A DNA stretch of 64,000 bases from contig NC_059362.1 of the NCBI RefSeq assembly GCF_019703515.2, positions 42,647,826 through 42,711,825 on the forward strand, in the 5' to 3' direction. Shown in pieces: positions 10,498 to 22,693 of the stretch. The translations under genes and the position numbers were made by a program. The notes beneath the pieces were generated by a model that saw only the letters and a program-made list of their open reading frames with translations, was not told where the DNA came from and searched no databases. The stretch comes from Myxocyprinus asiaticus. Its lineage: Eukaryota; Chordata; Actinopteri; Cypriniformes; Catostomidae. Positions within the stretch are counted from its first letter, which is position 1, and every line of letters starts with the position of its first letter.

Positions 10498-11434
10498 TTA
10501 TCCGCTTGTGTTGCGTGCCACTACCTGGGACGAAACCGGTTCCACCCGGAGGTTGTAGAACCTTGCAAAGGTGTTGGGTGTTGCCCAGCCCGCTGCTCTG
10601 CAAATGTCTGTTAGAGAGGCACCTCTGGCCAAGGCCCAAGAAGCCGCTACACCACAGGTAGAATGGGCTCGTAGCCCTACCGGGGGTGGCATGTTTTGGG
10701 CGAGATATGTCATAGTTATGGCGTCAACGAGCCAGTGGGCGATCCTCTGCTTGGAGACAGCGCTTCCTTTCCGCTGTGCACCAAAAGCAGACAAAGAGCT
10801 GCTCAGAGATTCTAAAGCTCTGCGTGCGATCCAAATAGTTGCGTAAAGCGCACACCGGACACAGCGATGACAGGGCTGGGTCTGCCTCCTCCTGGGGCAG
10901 CACTTGCAGGTTCACCACCTAGTCCCTAAAGGGGTGGTGGGAACCTTGGGCACATAGCCCGGTCAGGGTCTCAGGATCATGTGAGAGTAACCTGGACCGA
11001 ACTCCAGGCACGTTTCACTGACAGAGAACGCTTGCAGGTCACCTACCCTCTTGATGGAAGTGAGTGCAGTCAGGAGGGCAGTCTTCAAGGAGAGTGCCTT
11101 AAGCTCGGCTGACTGCAAAGGCTCAGAGGGGGCTCTCTGTAGACCCTGAAGAACTACAGAGGTCCGATGAGGGAACGAGGCATGGCCTGGAGGGATTCAG
11201 CCTCCTGGCACCTCTTAGGAACCTGATGATCAGGTCGTGCTTCCCTAAGGACTTACCATCGACTGCGTCGTGGTGTGCTGCTATGGCAGCAATGTACACC
11301 TTCAAGGTGGAAGGGGACAGCCTCCCTTCCAACTTCTCTTGCAGGAAGGAAAGCACTGATCTGACTGCACATCTCTGGGGGTCTTCCCAATGGGAAGAAC
11401 ACCACTTAGCGAACAGACACCACTTAAAAGGCAT
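10498..11434 (-). pseudogene. DIRS tyrosine recombinase, inactivated
   Basis: The N-terminal part (11434-11123) holds the SAM-like arm-binding region (LSPSTLKVYIAAIAAHH). The C-terminal catalytic part (10794-10498) carries HSTCG, where active DIRS recombinases have HSTRG, and the nucleophile region TFARFYN. The second catalytic Arg of the R-H-R-Y set is therefore Cys here, consistent with a CGT to TGT change at a CpG. The linking segment with the first Arg (IKRVGDLQA) lies in another frame, so at least one frameshift separates the halves. Confidence 0.8.
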
Positions 11435-13185
11435 ACAGGTGCCTCGTAGAGGGAGCCCTAGCCTGAGTGTACATGTCTACCATCACAGGTTGGAGACAGC
11501 TTAGGTCTTCCACATGGAGATTCCAAAGGTCTGGGCGCGGGTGCCGGATGGTGCCCCTTCCCTGAGAAAGAAGGTCCTTCCTCAGGGGAATTTGCCTGGG
11601 GGGAGCTGTCGCAAGGAGCGTGAGGTCCGAGCACCATGTCTGGGCGGGCCAGTAGGGTGCTACCAGGATGACCTGCTCCTCGTCCTCCCTGACCTTGCAC
11701 AGGGTCTGTGCAAGCAGGCTCACTGGGGGAAACGCATATTTGCGAATGCCAGGGGGCCAGCTGTGTGCCAGCGCGTCTATGCCGAGGGAGGCCTCGGTCA
11801 GGGCGTACCAGAGCAGGCAGTGGGGAGGATTCTTGGGAGGTGAACAGGTGCACCTGTGCCTGTCGAATCAACTCCAAATCAGCTGGACCACCTGAAGGTG
11901 GTGTCTCCACTCTCCCCTGAGGGTAACTTATTGTGATGGTGCGTCCGCCGTAGTGTTGAGGTTGCCCGGGATGTGAGTGGCTTGCAGCAACTTGAGGTGC
12001 TGCTGACTCCAGAGGAGGAGACAGCGGGTGAGTTGTGACATACAACGAGAGCGCAAACCACCTTGGCGGTTGATATATGCTACCGTTGTCATGTTGTCTG
12101 TCTGAACTAACACGTGCTTGCCCTGGATCAACGACCGAAACCTCCGCAGGGTGAGCAGAATTACCAACAACTCGAGGCAGTTGATGTGCCAATGCAGTCG
12201 CGGACCCGTCCAGAGGCCGGCGGCTGCATGCCCCAGACCGTTTTGGAGGCGTCTGTCGTGGCCACGACGTGCCTGGGGACCAGTTCTAGAGGAACACCTG
12301 GCCGTAGGAACGAGAGGTCGGTCCAAGGGCTGAAAAGACGGTGACAGACCAACGTGATGGCCACGCGGTGTGTATCGTGGCACCATGGCAGTCTCGGGAC
12401 TCGAGTCTGGAGCCAGTGCTGAAGCGGCCTCATATGCATCAACCCGAGTGGGGTGGCCACCGCCGAGGATGCCATATGCCCCAGGAGCCTCTGAAGAAGT
12501 TTCAGTGGAACCGCTGTTCCCTGTTTGAATGCCTTCAAACAGGCCAGCACCAACTGGGTACGCTCGTTCGTAAGGCACGCCGTCAAGGAGACTGAGTCCA
12601 ACTCCAAACCGAGAAAAGAGATGCTCTGAACCAGGAGGAGCTTGCTCTTTTCCCAGTTGACCCGAAGCCCTAGTCGGCTGAGGTGTGAGAGCACCAGGTC
12701 CCTGTGTGCGCACAACACATCTTGAGAGTGAGCTAGGATTAGCCAGTCGTCGAGATAGTTGAGAACGCGAATGCCCACCTCCCTTAACGGGGCAAGGGCA
12801 GCCTCGGCGACCTTCGTAAAGACACGAGGAGACAGGGACAGGCCGAAAGGGAGGACTTTGTACTGATACGCCTGACCCTCGAACGCGAACCGCAGGAAGG
12901 GTCTGTGTCGAGGATGGATCGAGGCGTGGAAGTACGCGTCCTTCAGGTCTACCGCCGCAAACCAATCTTGATGCCGGACGCTCGCCAGAATGCGCTTTCG
13001 TGTGAGCATCTTGAACGGGAGTCTGGTCCCACAGGTCCAAGATTGGCCTCAACCCACCGCCTTTTTTCGGTACGATGAAGTAGGGGCTGAAAAAACCCCT
13101 TCTTCATCTCGGCTGGAGGGACAGGTTCTATCGCGCACTTCCGTAGGAGGGTAGCGATCCCTGCGCAAGGTAGCAGCGTTTTCAT
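11424..13185 (-). pseudogene. DIRS reverse transcriptase / RNase H, frameshifted
   Basis: The main open stretch (13009-12161) contains the RT motif VDLKDAYFH, the VLPFGLSLSPRVF motif and the catalytic YLDDWLI box, followed by the RNase H start (VVATTDAS). The RNase H continuation (INCLELL, then QTDNMTTVAYIN, then IPGNLN) lies in a different frame ending at 11928. The following Trp-rich downstream domain (11723-11424, with LLVAPYWPAQTW) is in yet another. The RT N-terminus (AEMKKGFF, LRPILDL) is split by frameshifts near 13050-13100. The element can no longer make a full polyprotein. Confidence 0.8.
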
Positions 13186-13998
13186 CTTTCACCAAGGTGA
13201 AGTGGACACCGCTGAACCTGGGCGGATGCCTGGCGAAGTGAATCATTCAGCCGAGTCGGACGGTCCGGACCAGCCCTCGTGAAGGATTGGAAAGCGCAAG
13301 CCATGCGTCCAAGTTCCACGCAAGGGGGACCAAAGGGACAACGTCATCGGATATACCGGCAGGTGGGGCCTCGTGGTGGGGCAGAGCTCGAGGTGCCACA
13401 CCACATCGTGGCCGTGCTGAGTCTAAGGACATCGAAGCACTTACCTGGCTCCTTGTGACCACCCCCGGAACAGCCTGGGATGGGGGAGGAAGAGGCCTGT
13501 CCTCGTGACCCGTGGAGACCGTCACATCGGGGGTGGATTTGTGCCATAGCTGGGCGCTCAGGGGCGGGAGACCGCCGCTGGAGCGCCGAACTTGCCAAAT
13601 GGAGTGGTGGACGGTGGTCGTGATGACGGCCATACACACCGGATACGTGACCAAGGGAACAAGGAAACCGCTCTTGAGTACTGTAGCCACTTGGGCATGC
13701 AGCGCAAAATGCAAAAGGTAACAAAAAGATGAAGATCTGCTTACCAGCTCCAGAGCAGCGGGTTTCGTTGTCCCTGGGTCGCCCGTCTCAAGGGCACTTG
13801 AAGCCTTTCACGGGTTCTGGGCGGCCGCGAGACGGGTGGCGTCTGCTTCCTGCGGTGGGCTCCACGCCGGGGCTTGGCCGAATGGGCGGGCTGCGGCGGA
13901 GCCGGTGCAGTCACCGCAGGGGGACACCCTTGGTGATGAGTAGACGGGGTGTGGGATCTTGAGCCACGCCGGGGCAGGATATGCCGGCTAGCATCCAT

Positions 13999-15217
13999 CT
14001 ACTGCTCTACCATCGAGAACTGCTGGGCAAAGCCCTCGACTGTGTCGCCGAATAGGCCCGCCTGGGAAATGGGGGCAGCAAGAAATCGTGTCTTGTCGGC
14101 CTCACCCATCTCGACCAGGTTGAGCCAAAGGTGGCGCTCCTGGACCACTAGTGTGGCCATCGTCCGCCTGAGAGACCGCGCCGTGACCTCCGTCGCTCGG
14201 AGAGTGAGGTCGGTCACTGAGCGCAGTTCCTGCATCAATCCCGGGGTGGAACTACCCTCGTGCAGTTCCTTTAGCGCCTTGGCGGACTTGCAGGAGAGCC
14301 ATGGCGTGCAGGGCGGAGGCGGCTTGTCCAGCGGCACTGTAGGCCTTGGCCGTCAGAGACGACGTAAACCTACAGGCCTTGGATGGGGGCTTTGGGCACC
14401 CACGCCAGGTGGCGGTGCTCTGCGGGCATAGGTGCACCGCGAGCGCCTTTATGCACTGGGGGGTTGCCGAATAGCCCTTGGCCGCCCCACTATCGAGGGT
14501 AGTGAGGGCGGGGAATCTGAAAAGATCGGGACCAGGCAGTAAAAAGTGCCTCCCGCAACCTTGTCAGCTCTTCATGCACTTCCGGGAAGAAAGGAACGGG
14601 GGCGGGGCATGGCTTTGAGTGGCGCCGCGAGCCCAGGAACCAATCACCGAGCCGCGAGGGTTCAGGGAAGAGCGGTGAAATCCACTCTAACCGACGCTCG
14701 CGGCTGCCCGGGAAAGCATGTCGTCATCTCCACGTCAGCCTGTGACTGGACAATCGACCCCGAAGGAAGGAGCCCAGCTGAGGCTTCCGACTGGACGAGC
14801 CCGCTCTCCGATGCTGCGCTCGAGAGCTCATCACTTTCGCGGGCTCCGAATAAGAGGTCGAACTCGCCGTGAGACGAGCCGGCGGACTCACCTGGAAGCC
14901 CGATCGGGACAGATGAGCGTGCGTGGGAATGGGAGATCCGCGGGGGGGATACCTGGCGGAGGCGGTCCCATTGGGGTCCCCAAATCACCCCCAGTGCTAG
15001 TCGCACTGGCCTCATACCCGTGGGTAAAAGGACCGAGGCGTGAGCCTCTGGGGTGGCTTGCTTTCTTACGAAGGCGAGCCGCGACCGCAACGTTGCCATG
15101 GACATATTCTCGCAAGGAGAACATGACCATCCAAAAACACGAAAGACAGTGATCGTGACCGTTGGAAGGCGAGAGATAACGAGCGCAACCAGGAATAACA
15201 CACAATCGGAAAAGCAT
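13999..15217 (-). pseudogene. DIRS gag-like ORF1, frameshifted
   Basis: Reading from the right, the N-terminal Cys-containing region (VIPGCARYLSPSNGHD, at about 15200) is followed in a second frame by a segment containing MATLRSRLAFVRK. The conserved central gag region at 14337-13999 includes MATLVVQERHLWLNL and AGLFGDTVEGFAQQF. The same gag signature is found in the second DIRS element (52363-52668). Shifts between frames show decay. Confidence 0.65.
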
Positions 15218-15626
15218 CTTTAAAAAGACGCATCTTTAAAAAGACGTTCCGTGTGTGCGCTCTTTTAGAGAAATATATACTCTTTTAGTATATATTGTAT
15301 ACTTGTATGTATTTTATAAAATGCTCTTTCAGAAAATATACTCTCTAGTTTTTCTGCTGAAGCGCCCAGGGGCGTTCTCTGCAGTGCACCAGTGCAGAGG
15401 GGGGAGAAGCCGCTGAAATGCGCTGTCAGATCCAGCAGAGGTGAATGAACAGTAGTATTCAGCTCAATGAGCATGACCGTTCGGCTCCGAAGAGAAAATC
15501 TGAATGAGTGGTTGCATACCAGCTCCTTTTATATCCGTATGTCCGGGGGAGTGGCATGCAAATACCACTCGCCAATTTTCATTGGCCTTTTATCAAAGAC
15601 CAGAGGTGTCTCAGGCTCCCAAGAGT

Positions 15627-15680
15627 GACCCCTAGTGTCACTACATCGACACCAACGTCGAGTGAGTGACAGATAGGGAA
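15627..15680 (-). repeat. DIRS inverted terminal repeat, right
   Basis: It is the exact reverse complement of 9785-9838. The LINE sequence resumes immediately after it (TTGAAGATAAACATC). Confidence 0.95.
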
Positions 15681-16975
15681 TTGAAGATAAACATCATATA
15701 AAGGTAGGGCTACTAAACATTAGATCTCTTTCTACCAAAGCACTAATTATTAGTTTAAATTAATCTACTCCAGAAGCCTCGTCTGAAGGGTCAAGGAGGA
15801 GGTGTTGCTACAATTTATAGTGAAGTTTTTAGGTGTTGCTCAGAGGACAGGATATAAGTTTGTCTTTTGAACTAATAATGCTTAATGTGACACAGTCAGA
15901 TATAAATAAAAAATCTCTGTCATCTTTTGCCCTTACTACAGTATATAGATCACCCGGGTTTCCTTGATGAATTTGAAAATTTTCTATCAGATCTAGTAGT
16001 TAATGTAGATAGAGCCTTAATTGTTAGTGACTTCAACATTCACATAGATAATGAAAATGACACATTGGGATTAGCATTTATCAATATTCTCAACTCTCTT
16101 GGAGTCAGACAAAATGTGACCGGACCAACTTATCACCATAATCATGCACTAGACTGCACTCAGAGTTACATATGACTTGCTCTTATCATCTGATCGTGAC
16201 TGCATTTCTCTTCTAGTGTTTTTAGATCTTAGTGCTGCCTTTGACACGATGGATCACGACATTCTCTTGAATGGCTGGACAATTATGTTGGCATTAGCGG
16301 ACTTGCATTAGCATGGTTTAAGTCCAATTTATCAGACTGCTACCACCTTGTATGTGTAAATGAGGAATTGTCAAATCAAACAAAAGTTAAGTATGGAGTG
16401 CCACAGGGATCAGTTTTAGGGCCTCTGCTTTTCTCCTTGTATATGCTTCCTCTGGGAGATATTATCAGGAATTATGGAATAAGTTTCTACTGTTATGCCG
16501 ATGATACCCAACTTTATATTTCTTCTAAACCCAACGAAAATTCACAATTCTCCAAATTAACAAAGTGTATCAATGAAATCAGATTGGATGGCCAGAATTT
16601 TACTTCTACTCAGTTCTGACAAAACAGAGGTACTAATTATTGGACCAAAAACCTCTAAAAATAAACTGCTAAAATATAATTTGACTCTCGATGGATGTTC
16701 TGTTACGTCATTTTCTACAGCAAAGAACTTAGGTGTTATATATGACACCAATCTGTCCTTTGAAAATCTAATTTTCCAGAGTGATGACGACAAACTACAG
16801 CCGGTGTTAGCCAGACATCACTTCAGTCTTTTGACTTCAGAGGATGAACTGATGCCAACTCCAACAGTAAGACATCGGATACTTCATATGTCACTGCCTG
16901 AACCTTGGACTTGGGATGGAACCCACCAAACCTCACCAAAATAACCTGCTGGTTGAACTGCGATGAACCTCATTG
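15681..16975 (+). pseudogene. LINE (L2/CR1-type) 3' part: endonuclease and RT remnants
   Basis: This continues the LINE interrupted by the DIRS element. The endonuclease N-terminus (LLNIRSLSTK) appears at about 15700-15750 and its C-terminal DFNIHID and LDCTQS motifs at about 16027-16170. RT motifs follow: LDLSAAFDTMDH at about 16220-16258, GVPQGSVLGPLLFSLY at about 16395-16440, and the catalytic YADDTQLYIS at about 16494-16523. The endonuclease runs almost directly into RT motif A, so the linker and first RT blocks are deleted, and frames change several times. The 3' end lies near 16975, where LTR sequence resumes. Confidence 0.75.
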
Positions 16976-17275
16976 ATCTCTGCCACCCCTCGTTTTTCTT
17001 TCCTATTTAACCCCATTTTGTTTTTTGTCTTGTGCCAGTTCGTTGTGGTTTATCACCCTGTTAGGTTCTCTTGTGTGTCGGTTCCAGCCCAGAGCATCGA
17101 ACCCAGTCTGTCCTGTAGTGTTCTGCTCTGGACTTTGGAGTTTTCCCCTTCAGAGTTGTTTCTGTTTTTTTTTTTTTTTTGTTTGTTTGTTTTTTTTTAT
17201 TATTATTATTATTATTAAAATGAAGGCATCTCACTTTCTACGAGTCCTTGTCCTCTTTTCAACTGAACCTTGACA
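16976..17275 (+). mobile_element. Downstream LTR, second part
   Basis: It resumes the LTR split at 8229: it matches 6813-6982 of the upstream LTR (CCTATTTAACC through GGACTTTGGAGTTTTCC), then runs through a T-rich and (ATT)n stretch to CCTTGACA, the inverse of the LTR start TGTCAGG. The flanking pentamers (TTGGG before 6338, GTGGG after 17275) match at four of five positions, weakly suggesting a target-site duplication. Confidence 0.7.
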
Positions 17276-18135
17276 GTGGGTGCAGGGAATCAATGTATCT
17301 CAACTGAGGCTGAGCCAGTTAGCACTGTTTCAGGTACCCCACTTAAAATGCTATAAAATTTCTTTTTTGAAGACCAATGGACCCTTTTCACAGACTGTGA
17401 AAACGCATTACCACCTTATTTAGCAATGTAAATCTATGTAGAAAATGTATTTAGTGTAAACCTATAACATTATATTTTGTATTATATTACCCTGAAATAA
17501 GTTTAAAAAAATAATTTGCTACAACTGCCATGAGGTTTCTAATACAGCTGCTGAGGTAGTAAAAGAATATTTGGCATCTTTCTCTTTTCTGTAATCCACC
17601 ACTCTCTATTTTTCTCCTTTTGTAAAGCTGTGAAAGCACAAAAGTGGATTTGTTTCTTTTGCTGTTGGAGCAAAAGGGTAAGCAAAATGTGTATTTGATG
17701 TGGTCCCCCATTCAGCATTATACAATTTTACCCAGCTATCATTCACTCCCACATTCCAAACCCGGATATGTGGAAAAATGGATTTTAATTAAGGATTCAG
17801 AGTGGATATTCCAAATAGAAATTTGACAGACACTAAAACGATTGGATATGCTTTGAATAATAGTTAGTTAGAAATTGATCCTGTGCAAGCTGTTGTTATC
17901 ATCACGAGTGAATGGTTTCTTATTTCAAGGTAAATTCCTGCATTCCTTTTAAACAACAGATTCTGATGCATTGGACTGTGGATATTGTAAATAAAATCCA
18001 TTCTTTATTGGAATTTAATTAACTTAATTTGCAAGTTTTCCTTGAAAATGTGTGAGTGCACCTTACACATACAAAATAAATGTTGATTTCATCAAATATG
18101 GCATCAATTAATGCATTTGCACATGATCTTTGCCA
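17276..18135. other. T2 3' flank
   Basis: No gene is seen. On the minus strand this is the 3' flank of T2. It shares sequence with the flanks of T1 and T3, including GCATTGGACTGTNGATAT at about 17970 and 33712. A reverse-strand AATAAA lies at 18009-18004, the counterpart of the T1 signal. Confidence 0.5.
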
Positions 18136-19149
18136 TTATAACCGCAGTATCGTTCTTGAAGATTTAGTCCAAAATATTCCCCCAGATAGAATGACTCTGA
18201 ATGCATCTCTGAACCAGCTGTGAAAGAAGGCATACACTATAGGATTACAAGTGGAATTATAGTATCCAACCCAATAAAACAAATCAAACAACACTGGCGG
18301 TACAGAGTAGCCAATGAATGGATCGATAAGATTACAAAGGAAAAAAGGAATCCAGAGAACCATAAACACCCCCATGATGATCGCTAAAGTCTTGGTGGCT
18401 TTTCCCTCTTTTTTTAATTGACTGTTAGTGCTCTGGATGGCCTGCACCTGTCTTTGAGCCACATGTAATATTTTCAGGTACACACAGAGCATGACAAAAG
18501 CAGGAATATAAAAACAAATCAGTGACATTATTGTAGCTCCCTCTTTACTTTGAAACAAAATGCATTTTCCTTCACAATCAATATTCTCATAGTAAAAATC
18601 TTCAACACCTAGAATATTAAGCTCCAGGAATATCATGCCAAACCCCAAAGTAGCTGAAACAGTCCAGCAAATAATAATCATGACAAGAGTGGTAGTTGAT
18701 GTCATTTTACTATGATATTGTAAAGGGTGACATATGGCATAATATCTCTCTAAAGCAATGATACAGAGATTCAGAATTGAAGCAGTGCTTATTGTCACAT
18801 CCAGACTGCTGTGTATTTTACAGAACAAATCTCCCAGATACCAGCAAGTCTCAACCGAGCGCACCATGCTGGGAGGCATAACAACTCCTCCTACAAGCAA
18901 GTCGGCCACAGCCAGAGACAGGATGAGGTAGTTGGTTGGTGTGTGCAGCTGCTTGAAATGAATAACAGTTATAATCACTAACAAGTTTCCTATAATTGTG
19001 ACAATTGAAGAGACAATGAAAAGAATGTAGAGTATTATTCGAGTTTCCAAAGGATAGACAAGCTTCTGACAAGAGATGTTACTAAACTCAAAACAAAGAA
19101 AGGGCTTTTCCAAGATTCCATTTTGACTGATGTTGATTTGGGTTTCCAT
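18136..19149 (-). CDS. Trace amine-associated receptor T2 (D3.32-type olfactory TAAR)
   Basis: This intact paralogue of T1 has 337 residues from the METQIN start (19149). An in-frame ATG three codons upstream (19158, Met-Leu-Gln) is absent from T1 and T3, so the downstream Met is chosen as the family start. All landmarks are kept: N-glycosylation at N6 and N24, Cys110, Asp117 (3.32), ERY at 134-136, and NSTCNPIVYAFFHSWFR in TM7. Compared with T1 and T3, TM3 reads DVTIST instead of DVTLCT, changing 3.35 and 3.36 next to the amine anchor. ECL2 and the start of TM5 are also distinct (EGKCILFQ). The C-terminus is one residue longer. The role should be that of an olfactory amine receptor; the ligand is unknown. 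Confidence 0.93.
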   Translation of the reverse strand: METQINISQNGILEKPFLCFEFSNISCQKLVYPLETRIILYILFIVSSIVTIIGNLLVIITVIHFKQLHTPTNYLILSLAVADLLVGGVVMPPSMVRSVETCWYLGDLFCKIHSSLDVTISTASILNLCIIALERYYAICHPLQYHSKMTSTTTLVMIIICWTVSATLGFGMIFLELNILGVEDFYYENIDCEGKCILFQSKEGATIMSLICFYIPAFVMLCVYLKILHVAQRQVQAIQSTNSQLKKEGKATKTLAIIMGVFMVLWIPFFLCNLIDPFIGYSVPPVLFDLFYWVGYYNSTCNPIVYAFFHSWFRDAFRVILSGGIFWTKSSRTILRL

Positions 19150-19170
19150 TTGCAGCATTCAAAGGAGACT

Positions 19171-19500
19171 CCTTGTTTGAAACAATTAATTGCACAAAGT
19201 TAATTGCAGCCTTTAACAAACATTGTCCAGTTAAGTTTAACAGTCTCTAACAGTAAATTACATGTTAAAACAGATGATGGATTGTAAATGTAACAGACTG
19301 ACTCTAGTTGTTCTACATTTTACTTTAACATTTCCAGGTCCTTTCAAATCGTTGCAAATTATTTCCCATTCTTACCTTTCCCCTTGCAAAGACGCAGTTA
19401 CTTCATGGAGTAGAGAGGCCACATTTATAGCCCAATAGTTTCATAGCAACCATTCTCCTGTCAAGTCGCACAGCATTGAAGCTCCCGAGGTAACCTTCTC
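19171..19500 (-). promoter_or_regulatory. T2 promoter, non-coding exon 1 and intron
   Basis: On the minus strand, TATAAA (19429-19424) is followed by a leader ending AAAG at 19376 and a strong GTAAG donor (19375). The intron would end just before 19171. The T1 acceptor TTGCAG aligns with AAACAAG here, so T2 has only an AAG-type acceptor shifted by one base. A CTCCCGAGG word at 19482-19490, upstream of TATA, resembles an EBF/Olf-1 half-site arrangement (weak). Confidence 0.6.
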
Positions 19501-19639
19501 TTCCCAACAGTCGAAAGCATACAAGTAGAAGAGCAAGGACCCTGTAACAGCAGTTCATTAAAATGCATTTTCCCTCTGAAAAACACTAAATCTAAAGTTT
19601 AATGCAATGCCTTGTCTTAATGTAATTCTCTAGTCACCT

Positions 19640-20880
19640 TGGTTCCATGGTGTGCCAGGTGAAACACTTTTCCTTTGCTCTGCTTGTGGAATCCATGCCA
19701 GTGATGATGATATATAATGTTAATTTCAATAGTTTTGAGTGAAAGATAGCTCCAATCTGTATGTCCGATTTGCACAAAATTTTGCACGTATCATCTAGGG
19801 ACACTGAGGACAAAACTTTATTAAACGCTTTTTGATAGATCAAACCGTTCTTGAATAACGCTTCAACGAATTTGACGGTGAGCACACCAAACTGGATGTT
19901 GGGCTGTATCTTTGCCATGCTTAGGCGTATTGACACCAAACTTGGTATATGTTATTGCCATCATAACTTGAGGGTACCTGCACAGTTTCGTCACAGTTGC
20001 ACCTAGTGGTCAGGAGATTTCAAAAATTGTAATTTGTGCTTATAACTTCTGAATAGTTTGACCTAAAATAATGAGACTGATCTCAAAAGATTCCTTGGGG
20101 CTTTCTGAGTTGAACAATACCACATTTGCTTATGTACGCCATGTACGGGGCATCGGCCATTTTGAATTTTGTCATAAAATGCTGTATTTTACAAATGCTT
20201 TGTTACGAAACTTGGTACGCATCATCAGGACTATGCCCTGAGGGTACCTATAAAGTATGGTTCCAGTGCCACCATGTGGTCAAAAATTATTATGAAATTA
20301 TTAAAAATGCATGTAACGTTTGATGAATTTGACCTATTTTACTGTGATTGCTCTCTAAAGATTCCCTGGGTCATTCTGAATATGGTGATAGCAAATTTGT
20401 CATAGTCATCCATACTTCCTGTCTGCCATTTTGAATTTAATTTAAAACATATTTTTTCAAACTCCTCCTAGGCCGTAAGTCCGATTTGCACAAAACTTAT
20501 TGTGTATTATCTAGGGACTCTCATGACACAAATGTATCAAAACCTTTTTAATAGACAAAACGGTTCTCAAACAGCACACCAACGAATCTGATGGCAATTT
20601 GCCAAAAAGCATCTGCGGATGTATCTCTGCAACACTTTGCCGTATTTTCATGAAACTTTGTGTGTGTTATAATGACTACACCTTGATCTCACCATGTAAA
20701 TTTGGTGACTGCGCCACCTATTTGTCAAAATTGTATAATTCGTTGTATTTTATTTTAGCAATTCTACCTGTGTTTTTTATGCTGCTTTTCTGAATGTCAT
20801 AATCAGTGATGTCCAGTGACACTTCGGTACATGCCATATGTTGGTGAGCTTGGCCCTGTAATTGCTGCTTGCAGCTATAT
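19640..20880. repeat. Degenerate long-unit repeat, possibly a MITE array
   Basis: Two diverged copies of one unit are visible: GTCCGATTTGCACAAAA followed by ATCTAGGGAC and a TTNNATAGANNAAACGGTTCT-like stretch occurs at about 19765-19890 and again at about 20475-20600. Related words such as TTTTGAATTT and GTGCCACC recur between them. No coding sequence is supported. The origin as a transposon-derived tandem repeat is inference. Confidence 0.5.
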
Positions 20881-20949
20881 TTATTATGATTATTATTTTA
20901 TAACTGCTTTTGTGAATAGTTTTTGATATAATTGCTGGTGTGTGATAGA

Positions 20950-21290
20950 TTCAGTCAAAGCACATGTACAGTCAATTTTTTATTTTTTACCCATCACATT
21001 TCTTAGGTGGAACCTGTGGCTCCTGTTGGACAATGCTGTGGACCACAGCAAACAGAGCTCAAAATGCCACTGCTGATGCAATTGTAGAAGTTGACCGATA
21101 CCTCATAGAGACAAACATTCAAAGAGCTGATGATCCATTTGAATACTGGAAAAAACTCAAACTTGTGTACCCCCATCTATATATTTTGGCACTACAGTTT
21201 ATGTGTACACCAGCTTCCTCTGTACCATGTGAGAGCCCCAACACAGTCAAACAAATCTTATTTCTCGGTAAAAATCATTAAAAACTTCTC
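20950..21290 (+). pseudogene. hAT transposase C-terminal fragment
   Basis: A 105-residue open stretch contains DDPFEYWKKLK followed by YPHLYILALQFMCTPASSVPCE, which matches the pattern of the hAT-family C-terminal dimerisation region (D-P-x-x-W-W, L-A-x-x-x-L-x-x-P-x-S-S-V-x-x-E-R). The motif ends imperfectly (PCES instead of PSER), and no catalytic region lies upstream, so this is a remnant. Confidence 0.65.
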
Positions 21291-21919
21291 CCCCTTCGCA
21301 AGCACTTTACGCAAGCACTTTCACTGCCAAGTTTCTTAAGAACAATTAATCACCAGATGATACCTGTCAGACAATAAGTTTCTATTTAAATCTTACTCCT
21401 TCACTTTAGAACAAAGTGAAATGGATGTTGTCTATTCAAACTTCTTTCAAATTATATTATGATGCTATATCCTGTTATTACATTACACTAAATTATTGGT
21501 TTATATTGCCATTTATTGCCACACTTTAATAGGTGAATGATATTTTCAGAGGAAAAAAGTCAACACACTTGGCATTGTTAGGCTTTTATCTGTACACATG
21601 AACACATTGTAACAAATATTGTCATGGTACCAAAATTTCACTAGTCGATACCGGTACCGATAGCAGTGAAATTTCACAGTTCTTGATACCAATTTCGATA
21701 CCACAGCAAAAATATGCTAATATTATAATGTGCTATTGAACACACCAGTTTAGTTATTTTTTATTATTTAATAATTATTTTAATAATTATAATTTAATTA
21801 TTATTATTTTTTTCCAGAACTTTCCAAAAAATTTTTTAATGTTTAATTTAATTTCATCATCTAAATGGTGTCTAATCAATAAATTCTTAAAACTTTTAAC
21901 TTTTAACAAGTGAAAATAG

Positions 21920-21952
<33 letters not shown>

Positions 21953-21954
21953 CA

Positions 21955-22693
<739 letters not shown>

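Larger units (their letters stand above)
9764..15680 (-). mobile_element. DIRS-type tyrosine-recombinase retrotransposon
   Basis: A 5.9-kb reverse-strand element. Perfect 54-bp inverted terminal repeats lie at 9785-9838 and 15627-15680; the left end appears to extend about 20 bp further outward (GTTACACCAGTAACC). Read from the right, it encodes a gag-like ORF1, an RT/RNase H, and a tyrosine recombinase in place of a DDE integrase, the DIRS hallmark. All frames are disrupted. It sits inside the LINE that flanks it on both sides. I could not find the internal complementary region expected near its 3' end by eye. Confidence 0.88.

Noticed and set aside
9963..10661. 232-residue forward frame in the first DIRS
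   Set aside because: It runs antisense to the recombinase and 3' region of the element and shows no domain.
11928..13052. 374-residue reverse-strand frame in the DIRS region
   Set aside because: Its first two thirds are an out-of-frame reading of the RT; only the C-terminal part (INCLELL to IPGNLN) is a true RNase H continuation.
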